Source: an uncultured Eubacterium sp. (GTDB lineage Bacteria; Bacillota; Clostridia; Lachnospirales; Lachnospiraceae). Taken from it: a stretch of 39,496 bases of DNA. Below are positions 34,005-39,496 of this stretch, in pieces. The stretch spans positions 1 to 39,496 of the forward strand of contig CANDJR010000002.1 in the NCBI GenBank assembly GCA_947385105.1, written 5' to 3'. The notes beneath the pieces were generated by a model. The model was not told where the DNA came from. It searched no databases and was given only the letters and a program-made list of their open reading frames with translations. How positions within the stretch are numbered: the first letter of the stretch is position 1; each line of letters starts with the position of its first letter. The translations under genes were made by a program, and so were the position numbers.

Positions 34005-36629
34005 ATGTATGAAAATATGAATGACATGCAAATGCAGGCAGTCTGTCAAACGGAAGGTCCAGTGTTGATTTTGGCTGGTGCAGGTTCCGGAAAGACCAGG
34101 GTGCTAACGCACCGGGCTGCATATTTAATCGAGGAAAAAGGGATCAATCCGTACCATATTATGGCGATTACCTTTACGAATAAGGCAGCTGGGGAAATGC
34201 GGGACCGGATTGATAATATTGTAGGATTTGGTTCAGAAAGTATATGGGTAACTACCTTTCATGCTACCTGCGTGAGAATCCTAAGGCGCTATGCGGACCG
34301 GATCGGCTTTGGGACAAATTTTACAATTTATGATACAGATGACCAAAAGCAGCTGATGAAGGATATTTGCAAACGATTGCAGGTGGACACGAAAAATTTT
34401 AATGAAAGGTTTTTTTTGAACGCAATTTCACATGCCAAAGACGAGCTCATAGATGCAGCTTCTTATCAGCGCAAAGCACAGGGAGATTATCAGAAGCAGC
34501 GCATTGCACAGATTTATACAGAATACCAACAAATGCTACATAAAAATAATGCGCTTGATTTTGATGATTTAATTATGAAAACAGTGGAGCTGTTTCGAAC
34601 AGATGGAGAGGTGCTCAATTCCTATCAGAAGCGGTTTCGTTATATTATGGTGGACGAGTATCAAGATACAAATACAGCGCAATTTACGCTGATTCAGCTG
34701 CTAGCCTCCAAATATGAAAACTTATGTGTCGTAGGCGATGATGATCAGTCTATTTATAAATTCCGCGGGGCAAATATCCGCAATATTTTAAACTTTGAAC
34801 ATTATTTTCCAAATGCCGTTGTCATAAAGCTGGAACAAAACTACCGTTCAACACAGAACATCCTGGACGCAGCAAATGCAGTGATTGCCAATAATATAGG
34901 TCGAAAGCAAAAAGCACTTTGGACGGAAAACAGGGCAGGTGCTCCAGTCGCATTCCGGCAGTTTTACACATCTTTTGACGAGGCGGAATATATCATTGAA
35001 GATATCCAGGAAAAGGTAAAAAGCGGTGTCAGCTGTTACAGAGACTGTGCAATATTATACCGGACTAACGCGCAGTCGCGTCTTTTTGAGGAACGCTGCA
35101 TTGTGTCAAATATTCCTTATAAGATCGTAGGCGGCGTCAACTTTTATGCGCGCAAAGAAATCAAAGACTTACTGGCATATTTAAAAACGATTGACAATGC
35201 GCAAGACGATTTGGCAGTACGCAGGATTTTAAATGTGCCAAAACGCGGCATTGGGGCGACCACGATGCAAAAGGTACAAGAATATGCGGATGCGCATGAA
35301 ATCAGTTTTTATCATGCGCTGCGTGGAGCTAGTGAAATACCAACGCTTGGAAGGGCAGCAGCAAAAATCAAGCCTTTTGTAACATTTATCCAGGCCATGC
35401 GCTCTAAGGCGGGAATTGTGCCGTTATCTGATTTATTACAAGAACTGATCGATACGACCGGGTATATCGCAGAGCTGGAAAAAGAAGGCACGCCAGAAGC
35501 ACAGTCTAGAATTGAAAACATTGAGGAACTGCAAGGAAAGCTGCGTACTTATGAACAAAACGAAGAAACGCCAACACTCTCAGGTTTTTTGGAAGAAGTG
35601 GCACTTGTCGCAGACATTGACAGACTGGAGGATGACAGCGATTATATTGTATTGATGACGCTGCATAGCGCAAAAGGACTGGAATTTCCAAACGTCTATC
35701 TGGCTGGCATGGAGGACGGGCTTTTTCCAAGCTACATGTCAATTACAAGTGATCAGGCACAGGAGGAAATAGAAGAAGAAAGAAGACTTGCCTACGTTGG
35801 GATTACGAGGGCAAAAGAAAGTCTCACACTTACTTGCGCAAGGCAGCGGATGCTGCGCGGACAAACACAATATAATAGAGTATCGCGTTTTGTCGAGGAA
35901 ATTCCTGCGCGGCTTTTACAAAGCGAAGCGGTACAGATGCAGCATCAGATGCATCCGCAGATGAAACCGCAAAAGCAAAAAGCCCGCGAAACGCTGCGTG
36001 CAAAGCCTATGGCACTCCAATTAGGCGGATATTCGGATACAATGTTTGATATGGCCCATGGTACACAAGCGAGCATGGAAGGGCTGGGAATCAATCTTAC
36101 AGGCAATCATACGTCTGATAAGACAACAGTCGATTTTGACACAGAAAAGAATTCTTTGCATACTATGGTAGGGAAAGCAGTCATGTATGCTTCAGAGGAT
36201 ACTTTGCCAGACAGGCAGCTTGAGAGTACAGCATCGTATGTGACAGAGAATACGATACCAGATAGGCAGTTTGAGGGTACAGCATCGTATGGTTCAGGTA
36301 ATACAAAAATCAAGATGCAGCCTAACGGCTCAAGAGTGGATGAGAAAGATCTGTCTGCACATACAGAGGCAAAAGCAAATCCAAATGAACCATTCCAGGA
36401 CAGCAGTCAAGGCAATTTTGAGGCATATTCCCAAAATGCAGCAAATGAACAATTTAGAAAGCAGCTTGGCTATGGTGTTGGTGATTTGGTACAGCACCGA
36501 AAATTTGGAGAAGGTCTGGTGGTAAAAATTGTTTCTGGCGGACGTGACTTTGAAGTAACTGTTCAGTTTCATCAGGCTGGGACGAAGAAGATGTTTGCAG
36601 GTTTTGCAAAACTAAAAAGATTACAATAA
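34005..36629 (+). CDS. pcrA: ATP-dependent DNA helicase PcrA (UvrD/Rep family)
   Basis: A superfamily 1A 3'-5' helicase acting in repair and in clearing proteins or RNA polymerase from DNA. The 874-aa protein has Walker A GAGSGKT (25-31), ITFTNKAAGEMRDRI, VTTFHATCVRILRRY, DEExx-type VDEYQDTN, VGDDDQSIYKFRGA, KLEQNYRS, VMTLHSAKGLEFPNVYL and VGITRAKESL. The C-terminal Tudor-like tail (GVGDLVQHRKFGEGLVVKI) binds RNA polymerase in PcrA. The linker before it (about 650-815) is long, low-complexity and contains a 17-residue duplication. GAGAGGA precedes the ATG. Confidence 0.95.
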   Translation: MYENMNDMQMQAVCQTEGPVLILAGAGSGKTRVLTHRAAYLIEEKGINPYHIMAITFTNKAAGEMRDRIDNIVGFGSESIWVTTFHATCVRILRRYADRIGFGTNFTIYDTDDQKQLMKDICKRLQVDTKNFNERFFLNAISHAKDELIDAASYQRKAQGDYQKQRIAQIYTEYQQMLHKNNALDFDDLIMKTVELFRTDGEVLNSYQKRFRYIMVDEYQDTNTAQFTLIQLLASKYENLCVVGDDDQSIYKFRGANIRNILNFEHYFPNAVVIKLEQNYRSTQNILDAANAVIANNIGRKQKALWTENRAGAPVAFRQFYTSFDEAEYIIEDIQEKVKSGVSCYRDCAILYRTNAQSRLFEERCIVSNIPYKIVGGVNFYARKEIKDLLAYLKTIDNAQDDLAVRRILNVPKRGIGATTMQKVQEYADAHEISFYHALRGASEIPTLGRAAAKIKPFVTFIQAMRSKAGIVPLSDLLQELIDTTGYIAELEKEGTPEAQSRIENIEELQGKLRTYEQNEETPTLSGFLEEVALVADIDRLEDDSDYIVLMTLHSAKGLEFPNVYLAGMEDGLFPSYMSITSDQAQEEIEEERRLAYVGITRAKESLTLTCARQRMLRGQTQYNRVSRFVEEIPARLLQSEAVQMQHQMHPQMKPQKQKARETLRAKPMALQLGGYSDTMFDMAHGTQASMEGLGINLTGNHTSDKTTVDFDTEKNSLHTMVGKAVMYASEDTLPDRQLESTASYVTENTIPDRQFEGTASYGSGNTKIKMQPNGSRVDEKDLSAHTEAKANPNEPFQDSSQGNFEAYSQNAANEQFRKQLGYGVGDLVQHRKFGEGLVVKIVSGGRDFEVTVQFHQAGTKKMFAGFAKLKRLQ
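36186..36287 (+). repeat. 51-bp in-frame tandem duplication inside pcrA
   Basis: Copies at 36186-36236 and 36237-36287 encode YASEDTLPDRQLESTAS and YVTENTIPDRQFEGTAS (residues 728-744 and 745-761). A third partial copy begins YGSGNT. The duplication lies in the disordered linker, outside the helicase core. Confidence 0.9.
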
Positions 36630-36760
36630 GTATTATTTTATTAAAAATTAATAAAATACGATTTTTTTCTGGCTATCTGGGAAAGATATGTTATAATAAG
36701 ATAGATTAGGTGAGTGCAGTTACTGCACTTTCAAATAGAGCGGAAAGGAGAATGAGTATC

Positions 36761-37087
36761 ATGAATCGATTAGATGATTTACATGGTTTGCTGTCTGAAA
36801 ATGTCGCAAAAGTAGGAGAGCTTTTGAGAAAAGATAGTGAGGCCGAAAAGAAAAAGAGCAAGACGGTATGGATTTTTGCAGCATTAGGAATTGTTGTAGT
36901 AGCAGCTGCAGCTATTTATGGAATTTACCGTTTCTTTGCCCCTGATTATCTGGAAGATTTCGAAGACGACTTTGACGATGATTTCGATGATGATTTCTTT
37001 GAAGATGAAGATGAAAAATCTGAAGAAGAATCTGAGAAAGAAGCAGACAAAGCAGATATCACGGATGATATGACAGAAGAAGATTAA
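36761..37087 (+). CDS. Small membrane protein with an extremely acidic C-terminal tail
   Basis: A 108-aa protein with an N-terminal amphipathic part (MNRLDDLHGLLSENVAKVGE), a basic patch KKKSK, one transmembrane helix (about 34-55, VWIFAALGIVVVAAAAIYGI), then YRFFAPDYLEDFEDDF and a tail of some 45 residues that is mostly Asp and Glu. The positive-inside rule places the acidic tail outside. It resembles small Lachnospiraceae proteins annotated as DUF4366, which I offer tentatively. ATG 36761 is 10 nt after AAAGGAG; ATG 36752 would be too close. Its 3' end forms a 17-bp tandem repeat. Confidence 0.75.
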   Translation: MNRLDDLHGLLSENVAKVGELLRKDSEAEKKKSKTVWIFAALGIVVVAAAAIYGIYRFFAPDYLEDFEDDFDDDFDDDFFEDEDEKSEEESEKEADKADITDDMTEED

Positions 37088-37162
37088 TTTTAAAAGAAGA
37101 TTAATTTCAAGAGAAGATTAATTTTAAAAGAAGATTAATTTCAAGAGAAGATTAATTAAAAA
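37078..37162 (+). repeat. Five-copy 17-bp tandem repeat starting at the stop of the acidic membrane protein
   Basis: Units begin at 37078, 37095, 37112, 37129 and 37146. They alternate between AGAAGATTAATTTTAAA and AGAAGATTAATTTCAAG, so the array also has a 34-bp higher-order period. The first unit contains the gene's terminal Glu-Asp-stop codons. Confidence 0.92.
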
Positions 37163-37166
37163 AAGA

Positions 37167-37201
37167 AAAACTGGCCAGGACATAGTTCCTGGTCAGTTTT
37201 T
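37167..37201 (+). terminator. Intrinsic terminator of the acidic membrane protein gene
   Basis: A 14-bp stem with one G-T wobble, AAAACTGGCCAGGA (37167-37180) with TCCTGGTCAGTTTT (37187-37200), has a 6-nt loop and a closing T-run. Confidence 0.88.
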
Positions 37202-37248
37202 ATGTGGTGCGTATTGTAGAGGAACATGTGTCTGCTCCTAAGTCTGTG

Positions 37249-37535
37249 GTATTATGTGAGAAAGCCAGGGGAGAGGCATTATGCGAGAAAGCCAGGGGTG
37301 ACTGTCCGATAACTAAAAATCGTACAGACAAAACCACAAGAAATAGAAACAAATAATATAAATAACAACAAGATAATACGATCTGAAAATTTTAAAAAGG
37401 AGTTTTCGGACAGTCTGAGGGGGAGGTATTTAGCGAGAAAGCCAGAGATGGTGGCATTATGCGAGAAAACCAGGGGAGAGGCATTTAGCGAGAAAATCAG
37501 GGTTAGTGTAATTTAGCGAGAAAGCCAGGAAAGAG
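37249..37535 (+). repeat. 27-bp tandem repeat array (six copies) interrupted by an insertion
   Basis: The unit is close to GCATTATGCGAGAAAGCCAG followed by GGGAGAG. Copies start at 37249, 37276, 37426, 37454, 37481 and 37508; the second is split from the third by the element at 37299-37417. Copies share GCGAGAAA and CCAG best. It is not obviously coding on either strand. Confidence 0.88.
37299..37417 (+). mobile_element. MITE-like insertion with 15-bp terminal inverted repeats
   Basis: GACTGTCCGATAACT (37300-37314) and AGTTTTCGGACAGTC (37401-37415) are inverted repeats matching at 14 of 15 positions. AGGGG flanks the element on both sides (37294-37298 and 37418-37422). The interior is AT-rich and non-coding. 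The surrounding 27-bp array shows the empty-site sequence, confirming insertion. It is too short for a transposase, so it would be mobilised in trans by a related insertion sequence. Confidence 0.8.
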
Positions 37536-37815
37536 GGGAGTGGAACAGAGCAAGAGGAGAGAATCAGGAAGGGAAGTGAATAAAACGAGAATGGATGAGG
37601 GTGAGATGAAGATAGCAATGGATAAGAGTAAGGTTTGGATGTGAGTAAAATAGTATAAGAATACGAAAGAGAACAAGCAAGAGAGTGAGTACAAAAAGTA
37701 AGTAAGAATGCAAACACAAAATAGACATATAGAAATCATGCCAGAGTGTGTGAAGAAGCAAAGAAAAACGCTTATGCAAATAAAATGATATATTGGAAAG
37801 GGAAAGCAGAAAAGG
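37536..37815 (+). other. Purine-rich non-coding stretch before the methyltransferase gene
   Basis: The plus strand here is strongly A/G biased (for example GAGTGGAACAGAGCAAGAGG), with very few C residues for over 200 nt. No promoter with convincing boxes and no gene were found. Confidence 0.6.
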
Positions 37816-39309
37816 ATGAAAAAGGGAGAAATAAGTGTAGGAAAAATAGAAAAAGTAGAATTTCCAAATAAAGGTATCTTACATACACAAGAAGGAGAAA
37901 AAGTAATTGTAAAAAATTGTCTTCCAGGGCAGACAATACGTTTTATTGTGCAAAAAAGAAGAAAGGGAAAATGTGAGGGCCGTCTATTAGAAGTATTAGA
38001 GCGTTCGCCTGTTGAATTAGAACAACCATATTGCGTCCATTTTGAAAACTGTGGTGGTTGTGTATATCAGAGACTTAGATATGAGGAACAGCTTGCATTG
38101 AAAGAAAGCCAGGTAAAGGATTTACTTCAGGCTGTTGTATCCGAAAAAGAAGAAGTGAGTGAATCATGTAAGGCAACCCAAGAAGCGCCCCTGGCTGATG
38201 CAGATGAAAAAAGTGTGCGTACGGGTACTTCTGAACAGAAAGTTTTAAAGTGGTTTGAGGGGATGAAACCGAGTCCGAAACAATTTGGATACCGCAATAA
38301 AATGGAGTTTTCTTTTGGAGATGAATATAAGGATGGGCCATTAGCTCTTGGACTGCACAAACGGGGTAGCTTTTACGATTTGGTTACAACGGATCAGTGC
38401 AGGATTGCAGATGCGGATTATAATCATATACTGCATCAGACATTAAAATACTTTTCAAATGCAGGCGTTGGATATTTTAAAAAGACGGTACATGAAGGAT
38501 ACCTAAGGCATTTACTAGTGCGCAAAGCAGCAAAAACAGGGGAGATTTTGGTTGTGTTAGTAACTACTACACAACAGTGCGAAAATATATCAGAAGAATC
38601 ACTGTTATCAGGCTTTTGGAAATCACTGATACAGTTACCGCTTGCGGGAAAAATTGTTGGAGTATTGCACACAAAAAATGATAGTGTGGCAGATGTTGTA
38701 AAAGATGAAGGGACAGATATTTTATATGGACAGGACTTTTTTTATGAGGAATTGCTTGGGCTAAAGTTTAAAATTTCTCCATTTTCCTTTTTCCAGACAA
38801 ATTCACTTGGCGCGGAAGTATTGTACGAAACTGCACGGGAATATATCAATCAGCAGGATACAAACCGCTCCAGTGTGGTTTTTGACTTGTATTCCGGCAC
38901 TGGTACGATTGCTCAAATCATAGCTCCTGCAGCAAGAAAGGTTATTGGCGTAGAAATAGTTCAAGAAGCTGTAGATGCGGCAAGAGAAAATGCGGTCCTA
39001 AACGGGTTAGATAATTGTGAATTTATAGCAGGTGATGTTTTAAAAGTATTAGATGAAATAAAGGAAAGGCCAGACGTTATTATTTTAGATCCACCGCGGG
39101 AGGGAGTACATCCAAAGGCATTGCAAAAGATTATAGCATACGGGGTGGATCGAATGGTGTATATTTCTTGTAAACCTACAAGTTTGGTACGAGATTTGAA
39201 TGTGCTCCTGGCAAATGGGTATGAGATAGCACGTGGATGCTGCATTGATATGTTTCCAGGAGCTGGGCACACAGAATGCGTGGTGTGGATACAAAGGAAA
39301 GATATCTAG
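37816..39309 (+). CDS. rlmD: 23S rRNA (uracil-C5)-methyltransferase, RlmD/RlmCD type
   Basis: SAM-dependent m5U methyltransferase of the RumA/TrmA family. The 497-aa protein has an N-terminal TRAM domain (about 5-60), 4Fe-4S cluster cysteines Cys73, Cys79 and Cys82 (C-x5-C-x2-C) with Cys195, the SAM motif VFDLYSGTGTIAQI, ILDPPREGVHPKAL, and the catalytic Cys452 in YISCKPTSL. An insert of about 30 residues (about 112-140, acidic and Ser/Thr-rich) interrupts the linker after the cluster. Firmicutes RlmCD enzymes modify U747 and U1939; which sites this one modifies is not readable here. The ribosome site is weak, and the 39310-39496 flank holds nothing I recognise. Confidence 0.9.
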   Translation: MKKGEISVGKIEKVEFPNKGILHTQEGEKVIVKNCLPGQTIRFIVQKRRKGKCEGRLLEVLERSPVELEQPYCVHFENCGGCVYQRLRYEEQLALKESQVKDLLQAVVSEKEEVSESCKATQEAPLADADEKSVRTGTSEQKVLKWFEGMKPSPKQFGYRNKMEFSFGDEYKDGPLALGLHKRGSFYDLVTTDQCRIADADYNHILHQTLKYFSNAGVGYFKKTVHEGYLRHLLVRKAAKTGEILVVLVTTTQQCENISEESLLSGFWKSLIQLPLAGKIVGVLHTKNDSVADVVKDEGTDILYGQDFFYEELLGLKFKISPFSFFQTNSLGAEVLYETAREYINQQDTNRSSVVFDLYSGTGTIAQIIAPAARKVIGVEIVQEAVDAARENAVLNGLDNCEFIAGDVLKVLDEIKERPDVIILDPPREGVHPKALQKIIAYGVDRMVYISCKPTSLVRDLNVLLANGYEIARGCCIDMFPGAGHTECVVWIQRKDI

Positions 39310-39496
39310 AAATCCTTTGTTTTAAACAGTTTTATAAGCATTTTGTGTTCGTGGAAGATGAAAAGGGGAATCGGAGAAAGAGGATGGAGAAGTATTTGGA
39401 GGTTTCGGCGGTGGTTGATGTGGGGTGTGGGGATACAAGAAAATAATAAGCCTTTTTAAGTTTCATTTCCCGCAGCGAGTTACAAATAATCTAAGT

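Noticed and set aside
37457-37779. Overlapping minus-strand frames rich in Ser, Leu and Phe
   Set aside because: They are the complement of the purine-rich tract and the 27-bp array; low complexity and no start signals.
39310-39496. Start of another gene at the right edge
   Set aside because: No ribosome site with a start codon and no open frame with family resemblance before the window ends.

Overview
The window looks like chromosome of a low-to-mid-GC anaerobic Clostridia member, most likely a Lachnospiraceae gut commensal. The evidence is the strong AGGAGG ribosome sites, sigma-A type promoters with 17-nt spacers, a flavodiiron protein, SpoVAC, GH51 and GH25 enzymes, YerC and DUF1836 regulators, ThyX, and cytoplasmic glycosidases beside a sugar ABC transporter. 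No rRNA, tRNA, CRISPR array or complete prophage was seen.

Layout. (1) 1-1850 is an accessory block: a gene running off the left edge, a small orphan protein, a Phd/ParE-type toxin-antitoxin pair, an alkyltransferase-like protein and a decapitated GNAT gene. It ends at a junction near 1816-1840, where the GNAT gene and an oppositely oriented ABC-transporter lipoprotein are both cut off. (2) 2500-7126 is a housekeeping block: purM-purN-purD (purine synthesis), then folA and an AEC-family transporter. (3) 7492-17246 is a carbohydrate island: a LacI regulator, two paralogous cytoplasmic DUF5060/DUF4038-type glycosidases in opposite orientations, a membrane-anchored protein with a possible binding domain, a complete sugar ABC importer without its ATPase, and a YesL/DUF624 protein. 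(4) 17403-24813 carries fprA, proBA, thyX and ilvBN. (5) 25166-28377 carries a DUF2156 protein, a GNAT acetyltransferase, tcdA and an orphan spoVAC. (6) 28766-32452 carries a GH51 arabinofuranosidase and a secreted GH25 lysozyme. (7) 32642-39309 carries yerC, a DUF1836 protein, pcrA, an acidic-tailed membrane protein and an RlmD-type rRNA methyltransferase.

The genes themselves are mostly orthodox; the unusual material lies between them. Three dispersed copies of a 118-143 bp structured element (7127-7244 inverted, 22290-22422, 24905-25047) have terminal inverted repeats and, for two copies, 8-bp flanking direct repeats. Each has a 10-bp perfect hairpin with a 5-nt loop whose stem sequence differs between copies while pairing is kept, so it looks like a mobile structured DNA/RNA family. 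Two copies bracket ilvBN.

Several genes (purD, fprA, tcdA, the acidic membrane protein) are followed by short tandem repeats of 14-17 bp that start at, or include, the stop codon and stay in register for five or six copies. A 27-bp array at 37249-37535 is interrupted by a separate 119-bp insertion with its own inverted repeats and AGGGG flanks.

Functionally, the carbohydrate island would import an oligosaccharide and cleave it in the cytoplasm. The GH51 enzyme further right suggests plant arabinose-containing glycans, but the substrate is an inference. folA and thyX together cover folate reduction and dTMP synthesis; proBA and ilvBN cover proline and branched-chain amino acid synthesis.
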